A stretch of DNA of 64,000 bases from Blastocatellia bacterium (lineage in GTDB: Bacteria; Acidobacteriota; Blastocatellia; UBA7656; JADIYM01), in NCBI GenBank assembly GCA_021463145.1, contig JAJTWZ010000014.1, forward strand, positions 1 to 64,000, in the 5' to 3' direction. A model generated the notes under the pieces. The model did no database searches and was not told where the DNA came from. It saw nothing but the letters and a program-made list of their open reading frames with translations. Positions 45,601 through 55,698 of this stretch are shown piece after piece. Both the position numbers and the translations under genes were made by a program. Positions within the stretch are counted from its first letter, which is position 1, and every line of letters starts with the position of its first letter.

Positions 45601-46683
45601 ATGACGTCGAGCTTTTCCATCGCAGACCGGGTTCGAATCGAACCCAACCTCATCCTTGCACCGATGGCTGGGGTAACCGATTCGCCGTTCCGCCGTCTCA
45701 TCAAGGAACTGGGTGGCGTCGGGCTCATCGTGACGGAGTTCGTCAGCGTAGAGGGCCTGACGCGCGGCAATCTGCGAACGCATCGGCTGTTGAAGTTTCT
45801 GGAGGAGGAGCGGCCCATCTCGATCCAGATCTTCGGGTACGACGCGGAGCGAATGCGGCAGGCAGCGGAGGTCGTCGAGGAAGTGGGCGCCGACGTGCTC
45901 GACGTTAACTGCGGCTGCCCGGCCAGGAAAGTCATCAAGGGCGGGGGCGGCTCCAACCTTCTCAAGGATCTTCCACAGCTCGAGAAAATCCTTCGAGGGA
46001 TCTACCGGTCGATCTCGATACCGATGACCGTGAAGATCCGAACGGGATGGAACGAGGACTTCATCAACTGCGTCGAGGTTGCAAAGTTGATCGAGGATTG
46101 CGGCGGCCAGATGATCGCCGTGCACGGCCGGACGAAGGAGCAGGGATACAAGGGCTGGTCCGACTGGAATCGCATTGCCGCGGTAAAGCGCGCGGTCTCG
46201 ATCCCTGTCGTCGGATCGGGCGATGTCGTCACGCCCGCGGGCGCATTGGCTCGGCTCGACGAGACTGGCGTCGACGGTGTGATGATCGGACGAGGCGCGA
46301 TCGCAAATCCGTTCATCTTCCGTGAGGCCCAGGCACTGCAGAACGGAGAGGCTGCGCCGATTCCGTCGCTCGACGAGAAATACCGCGTTATCCGCCGCTA
46401 TTACGAACTCATCAAGGACGACCTGCCCGAGAAGGCGATTCCGGGTAAGCTCAAGCAGCTCTGCAACTACTTCACGAAGGGACTGCCGGGGGGCTCGGAT
46501 TTCCGCCAGGGCCTGTTGCGGTCTCAGTCGATACCCGAACTTCTCGGACGGGTCGAGACTTACTTTTCGGACGAGCAGGTGATCGAAGCGGCGGCGGCTA
46601 TCGGGTCGATAGGCGCCATCGACTCTCTCGGCGAACAGGAGTGGGCGTGCGACACGTACTGCGATCAGTACAGCGAGCAGTAG
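45601..46683 (+). CDS. dusB: tRNA-dihydrouridine synthase (DusB-like)
   Basis: A 360-aa flavoenzyme that reduces uridines in tRNA. N-terminal LILAPMAGVTDSPFRRL binds FMN, the catalytic Cys is in DVNCGCPARKV, then HGRTKEQGYKG(W) and IPVVGSGDV, GVMIGRGAIANPF. Somewhat longer than E. coli DusB because of a C-terminal tail with DTYCDQY. Two starts are possible: 45580 has a GGAGG 11 nt upstream, while 45601 fits the -10 element and the family start. Confidence 0.93.
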   Translation: MTSSFSIADRVRIEPNLILAPMAGVTDSPFRRLIKELGGVGLIVTEFVSVEGLTRGNLRTHRLLKFLEEERPISIQIFGYDAERMRQAAEVVEEVGADVLDVNCGCPARKVIKGGGGSNLLKDLPQLEKILRGIYRSISIPMTVKIRTGWNEDFINCVEVAKLIEDCGGQMIAVHGRTKEQGYKGWSDWNRIAAVKRAVSIPVVGSGDVVTPAGALARLDETGVDGVMIGRGAIANPFIFREAQALQNGEAAPIPSLDEKYRVIRRYYELIKDDLPEKAIPGKLKQLCNYFTKGLPGGSDFRQGLLRSQSIPELLGRVETYFSDEQVIEAAAAIGSIGAIDSLGEQEWACDTYCDQYSEQ

Positions 46684-46821
46684 CCAGCCGGTGCGCCTCG
46701 AGCGACGCGCACTCGACACTGCGCCGGCTCGCTGCCGTTTGCGGAATTGATCGGCGGCGCGAGCGGGTTGAGCGCGCGCCTTTGATCATTTCGACACGCA
46801 CGTCCTCGCCGCTCGGACGGC

Positions 46822-47583
46822 TCAACCCTGCGGCGCGGCGATTTTTCCCATCGTCACATGAATGTCCTCTGACTCGAGCGTGAAAGTCGACGTGACCTGC
46901 TTACCGGCCGTGACGCGAACCGAACGCGGCAGCGGGTTCGTGAAGCCACCAGCCGTCACCGATAACGTGTACACACCCGGCCTTACGCCATCGAAGCGGT
47001 ACTGACCCGGCGCTTCCTGCTCGGCAAACTCGGCCTCGCCGGTTCGCGGGTTCGTGAGCACGACCTCGGCTCCGATCAGCTTCACTCCGTTCTGGTCACG
47101 AACGTTCACCAGGATCGTCTCTCCGCGACGCGCCGGAGCGACGATTCCCATCTTGATGCGCACGGGAGGAGGCGCTATCCCGCCCTGCAGCAGCTGCGGG
47201 CTGCACGACTCGGGCTTGCCGTTCTGCTGACCGGCGGCCGCGGTGTCCGACTTCCAGCTGAAGACAGGGACGATCCCAAACGCTGCCGTCAGAGCCACCC
47301 CGGCCGCTCGCGTCACGCGCCGTACACGTGAGCGGAATCCCACCGGACAATCCCGAGTCAGAACAGTTCCGTCCGCACGCTTGTACAACCGCACGCAGAT
47401 CCGGCCTTCGGCGCTCTCGACGAGCTTGGCGGCGTCGTTGGCCCGCATTCCGGAGATGTTGTAAACGTGAAGCTGGCAATCGCCGCAAAAGCGCTTCGTA
47501 TCGGTGCCGGTCATCTGGTCCCAGCTGGCCGTGCAGGGTGAGGCAATGCGGATGTCGTCGAGAAGGCGGTTGGATTCGGACAT
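46822..47583 (-). CDS. Protein with cysteine-rich N-terminus and carboxypeptidase-regulatory-like domain
   Basis: A 253-aa protein. Residues 1-85 carry CTASWDQMTGTDTKRFCGDC, HVYNISGM, then CVRLYKRADGTVLTRDCP, a four-or-more-cysteine module found in several phyla with no known role. A hydrophobic segment at about 90-108 (RAAGVALTAAFGIVPVFSW) may be a membrane anchor. The C-terminus (about 145-245) is a CarboxypepD_reg-like beta sandwich with PGQYRFDGVRPGVYTLSV. The cysteine part would be cytoplasmic and the sandwich outside. Confidence 0.75.
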   Translation of the reverse strand: MSESNRLLDDIRIASPCTASWDQMTGTDTKRFCGDCQLHVYNISGMRANDAAKLVESAEGRICVRLYKRADGTVLTRDCPVGFRSRVRRVTRAAGVALTAAFGIVPVFSWKSDTAAAGQQNGKPESCSPQLLQGGIAPPPVRIKMGIVAPARRGETILVNVRDQNGVKLIGAEVVLTNPRTGEAEFAEQEAPGQYRFDGVRPGVYTLSVTAGGFTNPLPRSVRVTAGKQVTSTFTLESEDIHVTMGKIAAPQG

Positions 47584-47701
47584 TGACGGGTCTCCAGGGG
47601 TCTGTCGCAGGATGGCGCCGGAGGCGCAGTGCCCCTAGAGACGCTGCCGGCCGAATTCGGTTCCCAGTGCGGTCGAATCCCGATCGGAAAGTCGCGTCGG
47701 G

Positions 47702-48673
47702 CTACCCGCCGGTCACCATCTTGCAGCGCTCGATAGACTCCTGCAGCTGCGCGCTCGGCCTGATGACGTTCGCCTTCTCGTACGCCGTCTGTGCCTCGGC
47801 GTACTTTTTCAGCGATTCCTGCACGTAGCCGAGTTCGGTAAGTGCGTCGGCGTTCTTGCCGTCGAGTTCGACAGACTTGAGGAGCGCCGGTTCCGCCTTC
47901 GCAAACTGGTCCGATCGCGACAACGCCAGTCCGTAGTTGAACCACGCGACCGCGTCAGCGGGAGTGGCCGTGGTCGCCTTTGCAAAGTGAACCGCGGCTT
48001 TTGCGAACTCCCCTGCATTCAGGTACGCGCTCCCGAGCAGCATCGCCGTCGCGCCGTCATCCCGAAGCACTCGCAGTTGTTCCCCACGAGCGATCGCCGC
48101 CTGATAGTCCGCCGGCTGCTGCGACTGAATCGCCTTTGTCAGAAGTAGGCGCGTCAGTGCGTCGAGCGTGAAAGTGTCCTTCGGATTGATCTTCAAGGCC
48201 CCGGAATACGCCGCGACTGCGTTATCGGTGTCCTTGAGCTTCTGGTATGCCACGCCCAGATAGTAGAAATTCACGGCGTCGTCGGCGATCTGCTGTGTCG
48301 CGAGCGTAAGCGACGTGACCGCCTTCTGCGGATTGTCCGTGAACAGGTAAGCGCGTCCGATGGCCGCGCGTGCACCGGGATCGACCTTCGACTTCGATTT
48401 CTCCGAGAGCGTGACGTACTTGGTGAGTGCGACTATCGACTTCCCGTATTCCTTCAGCCTGAAATGGGAAAGTCCGACGAAGAAGTAGGTCTCGGGGAAA
48501 TCGGGATGCGCCTCGACGACGTACTGGAAATCCGAAATCGCTTGCCGGAAACGCTGCTGTTTGTATGCAGCGACCGCGGCACTCCACTCTGGTGAACTGT
48601 TCTGGCCAAACGCCGGAACGGCGCAGCTTGCGAGCGTTACGGTCAGCGCGACCGCGGCGATTCGTCCCTTCAC
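47702..48673 (-). CDS. Exported tetratricopeptide-repeat protein
   Basis: A 323-aa periplasmic TPR protein. Signal peptide 1-23 (cleaved near AFGQ). About seven TPR motifs follow, for example AAVAAYKQQRFRQAISDFQY, YYLGVAYQKLKDTDNAVAAY and ELGYVQESLKKYAEAQTAYE. Such arrays scaffold protein complexes. GTG start with GAGGTGGAG upstream. It lies downstream of the large TonB-receptor gene in the same direction and may assist envelope assembly. Confidence 0.85.
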   Translation of the reverse strand: MKGRIAAVALTVTLASCAVPAFGQNSSPEWSAAVAAYKQQRFRQAISDFQYVVEAHPDFPETYFFVGLSHFRLKEYGKSIVALTKYVTLSEKSKSKVDPGARAAIGRAYLFTDNPQKAVTSLTLATQQIADDAVNFYYLGVAYQKLKDTDNAVAAYSGALKINPKDTFTLDALTRLLLTKAIQSQQPADYQAAIARGEQLRVLRDDGATAMLLGSAYLNAGEFAKAAVHFAKATTATPADAVAWFNYGLALSRSDQFAKAEPALLKSVELDGKNADALTELGYVQESLKKYAEAQTAYEKANVIRPSAQLQESIERCKMVTGG

Positions 48674-48819
48674 GACTCCACCTCACGAGATTCGGAGAGT
48701 TTCCGGTTGCGGCAGTCTGATGTTGCCGAGCGTCGAGTCGTTGCGTCAACGGCCGAGGCCGCGCCGGATGCCACAGGGGCGGACCGGCGCGGCCTCGGGA
48801 AATGACCGATGCCCAAAGC

Positions 48820-51800
48820 TCAGAAGGAGAGTTTCGCTCCGAACTGGAACTGCCTCGGATCGGCGGCCGCCGTCGGAATCCCTGCGGCCTTGAAGTTGTT
48901 GTTCACGTCGATGATGTTGACGCGATTGAAGACATTGAAGCATTCGCCGATGAGTTCGAGCGTGACGCGTTCGTTCAGAGCGATCCGGCGCGTCAGCCTG
49001 AAGTCGAAGCTCGCATATCCCGGCCTCGTGCCCGTCGTCCGGCCGACCGATCCGGCCTGACCCTCTCCCGGCAGATAGAACGTGCCCGCCGAAGTCGTGA
49101 ACACATCGACGCCGGACGGCGCGGACGATCCGCTCGCCACTACGTTCGGGCGATCGGTCTGGCTGGAGAAGTCGAAATTCGTGTCGACGGCGGAGTGGAC
49201 GTTGAAGGGACGCCCCGCCGACAGCTCGACGATGGGCGAGAAGGTGAAGTCGGCGAGGATCTTCTTCCACGCGCCGTCGTCCTTCCAGGAGTATGGGCTC
49301 ACGAAGACGCCCGAGAAGACGAAGCGATGACGCTGGTCGAAGAACGAATTGCCGCGCTCGAGGTCGAGGCGATTGTTGTCCTGCGGCGCGAGCAGCGTCT
49401 GCAAGTCTGTCGAGTCGTCGATCGCGTGCGACCAGGTGTAGCTCGCCGAGAACTGGTAGCCGTGCGAGAAACGCTTGTTCAGTCCAACCGTAAGCGCGTG
49501 GTAGTCGGAGCGGCCGGTCGAATCCTGCGCAATGACGGGACCGAACGGCACGAAGACTCCAGGTCCAACCGGAAGCCCAAGCGACGAAGCGATGGCGGCG
49601 AGCTGCGCCGCCGGAATGCCGATCGTTTCGCCATATCCATAGTTAGGGCCTGAAGGACGGAAGAAGTTGAACAGCGCTGCGGGAACGACGCCTTGTGCCG
49701 GCGCGAATACGGTAACCGTAGATGGATTCGTTCCGGGCGGAACGAGGCCGAGCGCTACAGCGCGGTCGCGATTCCGGATGAGCAGGTTGACATCCGGAGT
49801 GTTGCGGTCACGAGGGCGATTCTGGTGCAGGCCGCGGACGAACAGGTAGGCGGCCGAAACGGAGAAGTCTTCGTAGACCTCTCGCTCGACCGTAAGGTTC
49901 GCCTGCTGCGAATAGCCGTACTCGAAGTCACGGTCGATGGGCAGAGTAAACGGGAGAAGCGGCGAGAAACTGCCCGGATAGACCGCCGGATCGAATCGCT
50001 GCTGGTCGAGCAACTGCGAGCCCGGAGGAAGTCCCGGGATTGGAATTCCCTGAAACACGCGTGCCGAGGTACCGGGATCCAGCACCAACTGCGGCGCCTG
50101 GGCGCCGTCGGCGATATTCGAGTTGAAGGCGACCGCAAGTAGCGGGTGATCGTAGAAAAGGCCGTATGCGGCACGAATGACCGTCTTGCCGTTGTTCCAC
50201 GGATCCCACGCGATTGCGATTCGCGGCTGGATGTTGTTCTTGTCGGTCGGGAAGCCCTGTTGCACGTTCAAGGCTTCTTCCGCAAGTCCGCAAGTCGGAC
50301 ACTCGGCAGTCAGCGCCGGGAACTTCGGTGGCGTCTCGAGGTCGTAACGAACGCCGTAGTTCAGCGTGAAGTTCGGGCGGATGCGCCACGAATCCTGCGC
50401 GAAGAAACCGATCTGGTTGTTGGAGAAAGTACTCGTATCGTCGCCGAAGCCCTGGATCAGGTTCTGCGGCACGCCAAGTCCGTATGCCTGAATCGCCGTC
50501 AGGCTGGGGACCGACGATACTATCTGGAAACCGACCGATCGCGAGATTGCAGCTGCCTGATCCGGCGGAACGCCGTTGCCGATCAGGGCTGCGGCGAGTC
50601 CCTGCGTGATCAGGGTGAGTGCGTTCGACGCGCTCGTACCCGGCTGGAAGAACACGCTGCCTGGCAGTTCGCCGAAGTTGTAGACGCCGCCGAAGTTCAG
50701 TTGGAAAATCGCGTTGACCGGGATGTGGTTGTAGTCGCCACCAAACTTGAAGCTGTGACTGCCTTTCAGCCAGGAGAGGTTGTCGGTGAACTGGATGCGT
50801 TTCTCGGTGCGCAGGACCGGAGCAAACGGTTCCCGGCCGAAATAGCCAACACCGTTGATGTTCACTGCAACCTGGCTTGCGTTGAAGTCGGTGCAATCGG
50901 GGTTGTCGCCGCATTCGGGCAGGAAGTCCACGCGACGGTGCGCGAACTGGAACCGGGCCTCGTTGATGAAGGCGCCGTCGCCGAACGTGGTGATGTTCGA
51001 AGCCGCAATGGCGTGATCCGCCGAATCGTTGCGCGCGGTGCGCGAGAGCGCATTCTGCCCGTACACCTGATTCTGTGCGTTCGACTGGTTACCTGTCGAA
51101 TCGTTCGGCACGTAATTGTAGCGAGCCGAAAAATTGTTGTTGATGTTGAACTGGTGATCGAAGCGAACAGAGAAAAGTGTCGTTCTGTCGCTGATCGGGA
51201 ACTCGCCATTGAGCGGGAAGCCGGTGGCGGGATCGTAACCGGCAAGCGGCACGTACGTGCGCGGAATGGGCGCGCCCGAAGGGAAGAATGCGCCGTTCGG
51301 GCCGTAGCCGTTGGCGGCAATGAATGACGTCAGGCCGAAGGCCCCCGTGAGGCCCGTCTCCGCGTTTCCACGAAGCAGTGTGAGGGGTGCCGTGAGAGGC
51401 GCAAGCGCCGCCTGGTTGAGTCCAAGCGTGGCAAGAAACTCGTCCGTGAGTCCGAATGCATTGAACACGTTTGGATTTCCCGCGAAAGCGAGTTGATCGT
51501 TCGTATACCCGAAGATTGCGGGATCGCGTGCGATGACGGAGAACGCCGTTTCCTGACGACGCGACTGTTCGAACGCGAGGAAGAAGAACGTCCTGTCCTT
51601 CTTTATCGGCCCGCCGATGGTCGCACCGTACTGCGTTCGGGTGTAAGCCGGATCGTCCGTGATCGCGAATGCGTTCTTCGCCTGAAACGAACTGTGACGG
51701 AGGAAGCCGAACAGGTTTCCGTGGAAGTCGTTCGAGCCGGACTTCGTGATGATGTTCACCACGGCGCCGGACGCGCGGCCGAATTCCGGCGCGTATGAAT

Positions 51801-52494
51801 TCGTGATCAGCTGGAATTCCTGGACGGCCTCCTGACTGACCGCGCCGCGCACCCCGTTGACCGAATTGTCATTGTTGTCGGCTCCGTCGATCGATACGTT
51901 GTTCGAACGAGCGCGCTGGCCGCCGGCGTTGAGTCCAGCTGTCGGAGCGGGACCGATGGACGGCGAATTGTCGCGCACGATCGTCGAGCTCGTCAGCGTG
52001 AAGTTGAGAAAGTTCCGGCCGTTGATCGGGAGGTTCTCGATCTCGTTGCGATCCACCGTCGATGCAACCGAGGTTCGGGTCGTTTCAACGAGCTCGGCGC
52101 CAGCAACGATCGTGACCTCGGTATCGCTCCCTCCAAGGGCCACTTCGAGCGAAAGATCCAGTTCGGCGGCCTGGCCGACTGTCAGTTGCAGCCCGGTTGT
52201 CTGCAGCTTCTTGAAGCCCTGCGCCGATATGGTCAGCTCGTAGTTTGCCGGTGGAACCCCTGACAGCGTGTACCTGCCTTCCGAGTTCGTCGCGACGGTG
52301 CGCTCTATGTTCGTGTCAACGTTTCGCAGGGTCACGGATGCACCGGGAACGACAGCACCCTGTTGATCCGTGACGACGCCTGTCAGGTCCGCTGATGCGA
52401 CGCCCGACTGAGCAATCGCAATGCTGGACGCCAGCAGCAGGAACCCAACGGCAGCAACTGAGCGTTGAAGCAGCCTAGATGCTGTAGGTCTCAT
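48820..52494 (-). CDS. Oar-like TonB-dependent receptor with carboxypeptidase-regulatory domain
   Basis: A 1224-aa outer-membrane protein. Signal peptide about 1-28. Residues about 30-115 form a CarboxypepD_reg domain (LTGVVTDQQGAVVPGASVTL, EGRYTLSGVPPANYEL). The plug region (about 130-250) has NLPINGRNFLNFT, INVSIDGADNNDNS-type loops and EFGRASGAVVNIITKSGSN. The remainder is a large beta barrel with many aromatic loops. This size and order match Oar/adhesin-like receptors abundant in Acidobacteriota and myxobacteria. No ExbBD/TonB genes are near. The ligand is unknown. GAGAGG ribosome site precedes the ATG at 52494. Confidence 0.93.
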   Translation of the reverse strand: MRPTASRLLQRSVAAVGFLLLASSIAIAQSGVASADLTGVVTDQQGAVVPGASVTLRNVDTNIERTVATNSEGRYTLSGVPPANYELTISAQGFKKLQTTGLQLTVGQAAELDLSLEVALGGSDTEVTIVAGAELVETTRTSVASTVDRNEIENLPINGRNFLNFTLTSSTIVRDNSPSIGPAPTAGLNAGGQRARSNNVSIDGADNNDNSVNGVRGAVSQEAVQEFQLITNSYAPEFGRASGAVVNIITKSGSNDFHGNLFGFLRHSSFQAKNAFAITDDPAYTRTQYGATIGGPIKKDRTFFFLAFEQSRRQETAFSVIARDPAIFGYTNDQLAFAGNPNVFNAFGLTDEFLATLGLNQAALAPLTAPLTLLRGNAETGLTGAFGLTSFIAANGYGPNGAFFPSGAPIPRTYVPLAGYDPATGFPLNGEFPISDRTTLFSVRFDHQFNINNNFSARYNYVPNDSTGNQSNAQNQVYGQNALSRTARNDSADHAIAASNITTFGDGAFINEARFQFAHRRVDFLPECGDNPDCTDFNASQVAVNINGVGYFGREPFAPVLRTEKRIQFTDNLSWLKGSHSFKFGGDYNHIPVNAIFQLNFGGVYNFGELPGSVFFQPGTSASNALTLITQGLAAALIGNGVPPDQAAAISRSVGFQIVSSVPSLTAIQAYGLGVPQNLIQGFGDDTSTFSNNQIGFFAQDSWRIRPNFTLNYGVRYDLETPPKFPALTAECPTCGLAEEALNVQQGFPTDKNNIQPRIAIAWDPWNNGKTVIRAAYGLFYDHPLLAVAFNSNIADGAQAPQLVLDPGTSARVFQGIPIPGLPPGSQLLDQQRFDPAVYPGSFSPLLPFTLPIDRDFEYGYSQQANLTVEREVYEDFSVSAAYLFVRGLHQNRPRDRNTPDVNLLIRNRDRAVALGLVPPGTNPSTVTVFAPAQGVVPAALFNFFRPSGPNYGYGETIGIPAAQLAAIASSLGLPVGPGVFVPFGPVIAQDSTGRSDYHALTVGLNKRFSHGYQFSASYTWSHAIDDSTDLQTLLAPQDNNRLDLERGNSFFDQRHRFVFSGVFVSPYSWKDDGAWKKILADFTFSPIVELSAGRPFNVHSAVDTNFDFSSQTDRPNVVASGSSAPSGVDVFTTSAGTFYLPGEGQAGSVGRTTGTRPGYASFDFRLTRRIALNERVTLELIGECFNVFNRVNIIDVNNNFKAAGIPTAAADPRQFQFGAKLSF

Positions 52495-52796
52495 GATCCT
52501 CTCTCCCTTGCACGGACGTGATGGACTCTTCGAGCGCACCGTCCTGAAGTGCTCGCGTTGTAGATGGACGGGGCCGACCTCCTCGGTGGGAGGAAGCGCA
52601 ATCGACTCGGTTGTCAGGAATTGCCAGCGAAGATGCAAGAGAGATACACGAAGCGGCAGGAATCCGCAAGACTGCGGGAATTTGCAGTGTGCGGCGAAAT
52701 GACCTCCCGAACGGGAGGAGGGGCCGGAGTCCTTCATTGGCGCTGCCGAAATGAAGTAGCCGGCCCCTCGGATCCAGATCTCCGTGAGTTGCTATA
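52495..52796. other. Intergenic region between the PPC gene and the TonB-receptor gene
   Basis: About 300 bp with no ORF worth noting. It holds the TonB-receptor leader (52495 onward) and, near 52700-52770, two hairpins close to the end of the PPC gene. Confidence 0.5.
52720..52767 (-). terminator. Two-part hairpin downstream of the PPC-domain gene
   Basis: Outer stem GGGGCCGG/CCGGCCCC (52720-52727 and 52760-52767) and inner stem CTTCATT/AATGAAG (52732-52738 and 52750-52756) form one long interrupted hairpin 30 nt after the minus-strand stop at 52797. A small CTCCCG/CGGGAG hairpin follows at 52704-52717. No T-tract. Confidence 0.55.
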
Positions 52797-54203
52797 TCAG
52801 TTGATGACCCCGGGGTTCGACCGTCGTCCATCCGGATTGACGACCGTGATCACGTCGTCCGGGTCCGTCTCGACTCCAGGCCTTACCTTGATGGCGGTTG
52901 TCGGCTTGTTCGGCGAATTGAAGCTGTTGACCTCGAACGAGTTCAATTCCGCGTACGCGCCGTCACCCGCCGACTGGAATCCAATGCCACGAACCTGTTT
53001 CAGGATGTCGAAGTTCGTGAACTTGAACGACGTGACGCGGGGTGCGAGCGCTCCGTTCTGCACCGATACGTTCATCGAGTAATAACTCGAGTCCGTTCCG
53101 ACTCCCTGGGCGTCGAACACGGCGATGAAGTAGACGCCAGTGTACGGAAGGAGGATGTTGAATCGCGGGTCCAGTCCGTCAGCGTCGTCGACGCCGAACA
53201 GGAATCCGCCTCCGTCATCGTAGAGCTCCACCACCGGGTCCATCGACGAAAAGAAGAGTTCCGCGTCGACATCGATTATGAGCGACTCACCGGCGAAGCC
53301 CTCGATGAAATAGACGTCGAGATCGTCCGTGAACTGGGCGTCGGCGAACATGAAGCCCGGGATCGGAATCTCGTCGGAGTTGTTCGTCGTGTCGTTGGGC
53401 TCTACCTCGACGAGGTCGGGCGACTCGGCGATGGTGACATTCAGAACGTAGTCGAACGACGAGCCGCCGGCACCGCCGAAATCGGTAACGGCGATGAAGT
53501 AGACGTTGTTGCCGCCGGCAGGCGGGTCGAATCGGATGAAAGAGTCGCGGCTTTCGCCAAAGAAGTCGTCATTCGAAGCGAGCGTCGTTTCGCCATCGTC
53601 GTCCAGCACGAACAGAAACGAGTCGAGACTCGAGCCGAAGATCCTGTCGGCGACGATCTCGAGGCGGACGGTCTCGCTGGAATCCGCGGTGATAGCGAAG
53701 AAGTCGATGTCGTCGTTGAACGAGATCTCTCCTACGACATTCACGGGCACGTCATCGAGTATGTGCGCGACCGAGTCGTTCGGCTCGTCTTCGAAGATGT
53801 CGCCAAGTCCGGTCCCGTTCCGTCCGATGAACGACGTGCCCTTTGCGTCCGGAAGCGACGCGCGGCGAGGACTTGCGGCTGTCCACGGGGCTCCCTTGGC
53901 CGAGGCCTCGGTGACGGCCGGAGAGGATCCGGCACTTGCGGCTCGCGACGAGAACGCGGAAGCGCGCTTCGCAGAGGCGAGCTTCTCGGCAGCATCGGCA
54001 ACGCGGGCCGGAGGGTTCACGCGCTTCGCGACCCCTTTTCCGTTGGCGGCGATTCGCGGCTTCATCTTCGAAGTGAGTACCGGGGTCTTGGCGGGCGCCT
54101 TCTTCTGAGCGGCGTTGACCGTCGTGAAGGCGGGAATCAGGAGAAGTGAGAAAGCGGCCAAAGTAGCCGCAGCGGTGGTCGCGAATCGAGAAGCGTTTGA
54201 CAT
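52797..54203 (-). CDS. Exported protein with two pre-peptidase C-terminal (PPC) domains
   Basis: A 468-aa secreted or surface protein. Signal peptide about 1-31. An Ala/Lys-rich segment (32-125) precedes two PPC-like beta sandwiches: FEDEPNDSVAHILDDVPVNV with DIDFFAITADSSETVRLEI (about 137-255), and VEVEPNDTTNNSDEIPIPG with DDLDVYFIEGFAGESLIIDV (about 265-380). Asp-rich motifs suggest calcium binding. A last region (385-468) is a predicted beta domain with no clear match. No protease domain is attached. GGGAGGG ribosome site at the ATG. Confidence 0.88.
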   Translation of the reverse strand: MSNASRFATTAAATLAAFSLLLIPAFTTVNAAQKKAPAKTPVLTSKMKPRIAANGKGVAKRVNPPARVADAAEKLASAKRASAFSSRAASAGSSPAVTEASAKGAPWTAASPRRASLPDAKGTSFIGRNGTGLGDIFEDEPNDSVAHILDDVPVNVVGEISFNDDIDFFAITADSSETVRLEIVADRIFGSSLDSFLFVLDDDGETTLASNDDFFGESRDSFIRFDPPAGGNNVYFIAVTDFGGAGGSSFDYVLNVTIAESPDLVEVEPNDTTNNSDEIPIPGFMFADAQFTDDLDVYFIEGFAGESLIIDVDAELFFSSMDPVVELYDDGGGFLFGVDDADGLDPRFNILLPYTGVYFIAVFDAQGVGTDSSYYSMNVSVQNGALAPRVTSFKFTNFDILKQVRGIGFQSAGDGAYAELNSFEVNSFNSPNKPTTAIKVRPGVETDPDDVITVVNPDGRRSNPGVIN

Positions 54204-54675
54204 CGTTGAACCCTCCCGGCCGATGCTACGCCGGCCTGGTAAAGAATACGCGCTGCAATCGAGTCTGCGAATCGTATGCGTGACGAGTCGCAGTTGTATC
54301 GCTCGCGCCGGGTGACGCGATGAACGGCCCTACGATGTTCCCGGTTGGCGATCCGTTCGCCGCGACGATTCGCTCCGCAGATCGAAAGTCAGGGTAGGAG
54401 ACCGAAGGCGATCGGCCGGAGCCTGCTCGGAGTAGGGCCGATGCAGGAGTCCGGCGATCGGGTCAGGTAGCCGGATTCCGGAGCTGAAAGACAGAGCCAG
54501 CTGCCCATTCGCGCGTGCTGCGTGAAGGCGAGACCCTGCCTCCTAAACGGTTGCATTCGATTGTCGGGGGACCGCGAAGCTGTTGAATCCTCTCTCAATG
54601 ACTTGCTCAGGGTCGGTCCGCAAGAACCGCACCGCAATGCGCCGCCCGCGTTCCACGCGACCGCCGCTCGACAGG

Positions 54676-54784
54676 GATCGGGTTGGTTGCCCGTTCCGTC
54701 GCAGCGATACGTGAGCCCCTCGCAGGCTCGGTGGAGGGCTCGTGTCCCGATCGGGTTGGTGGACGTTTCCGTCGCAGCGATACG
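54676..54784. repeat. Direct repeat pair of 36 bp, period 73
   Basis: Two copies begin GATCGGGTTGGT and end TTCCGTCGCAGCGATACG, with a variable 6-bp middle, at 54676-54711 and 54749-54784. They lie in a gene-free stretch. Confidence 0.7.
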
Positions 54785-55245
54785 CAGGGTGTCGACCGGC
54801 GGGGGCCTGTACCCGCCGGGAGCTAGTATCCAGCGGGAGTCCGCGTGCGACGGGACGCCGTGCACGATCGGTCACTGCATGCGCCTGGACGCAGCGCGCG
54901 ATGTGCCCTGTGCGCGAGTGGACGGCGCGCGATCGGATGCCGTGTGCGAGGCGGAGCGTCCCCGTGGCCGGACGGCCCTCGGGAGTCGTACCCGGAGCGC
55001 ATCGGCCGGGTGTCGTGCTCACGTCGTCGGTCGGCTGCGGTCCGTATCCGGCGGGAGTCCGTGTGAGACGAGAAGCCGCGCGTGATTTGGCTTGAACGCG
55101 ACTGGACGCAACGTGCCAGGCGGCCTGGGTGCGAGAGGACGTGCGCGCATTCGGAAGCGAATCCACAGTCTGCGGTTGCAGCGCGCGGCCAGGACCACCG
55201 CTACGACCCAGTGGTTTCGTCCTCGGCCTTTCGCGACCCCGCCTA

Positions 55246-55491
55246 CTAGTCGGCCGTGAGTACCGCGGAGACGGATCGCCTAACCCTCGGGCCACGGGAC
55301 TCGCGCCCGAGCAATCGCACGATGAATAGCCGGTTGACCAGTGCCTCTTCATCCGCAGTAACCGGCGCACGGAGTATCGAGAGCAATAGAGACAGGTTTT
55401 CTGGTCGCGGCTCGGACATCGGTGGCATCGGCAACGGTTCGACGCGTGCGAACCGTCGATGTGTTGAGAACTGCCAGTCGCGCCTCTGCAT
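55246..55491 (-). CDS. Weak candidate small ORF
   Basis: An 81-aa frame whose later part (SLLLSILRAPVTADEEALV) reads like a real helical protein. Third-position GC is lower than in neighbouring genes, and no good ribosome site precedes the ATG at 55491 or at 55419. It could be a gene remnant. No family recognised. Confidence 0.25.
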   Translation of the reverse strand: MQRRDWQFSTHRRFARVEPLPMPPMSEPRPENLSLLLSILRAPVTADEEALVNRLFIVRLLGRESRGPRVRRSVSAVLTAD

Positions 55492-55647
55492 AGAATCCCC
55501 GTCCGAAGAGTTGCAATGCGGATGTAGGTGCCGGTTGTCGGCCGAGGGGGTTGGCCCTTGATCAGCCGGCAGCCTACTCCACGCTTACTTCCTAAGGACG
55601 CAGTCCGTCGCCAAACGGTGTCACAAAAAAATTCGGCAGGTCCTGTT

Positions 55648-55663
55648 GGAGCTGAACAGCTCC
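55648..55663. other. Palindromic hairpin
   Basis: GGAGCTGAACAGCTCC is a perfect 7-bp inverted repeat with an AA centre, in the gene-free region upstream of lexA. Confidence 0.5.
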
Positions 55664-55698
55664 GGATACCAATCATCAACGCAATGGGCAAGGAAGGC

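Noticed and set aside
45625-45650. tRNA T-arm-like GGTTCGAATC
   Set aside because: It is inside the dusB coding frame and no cloverleaf can be formed.
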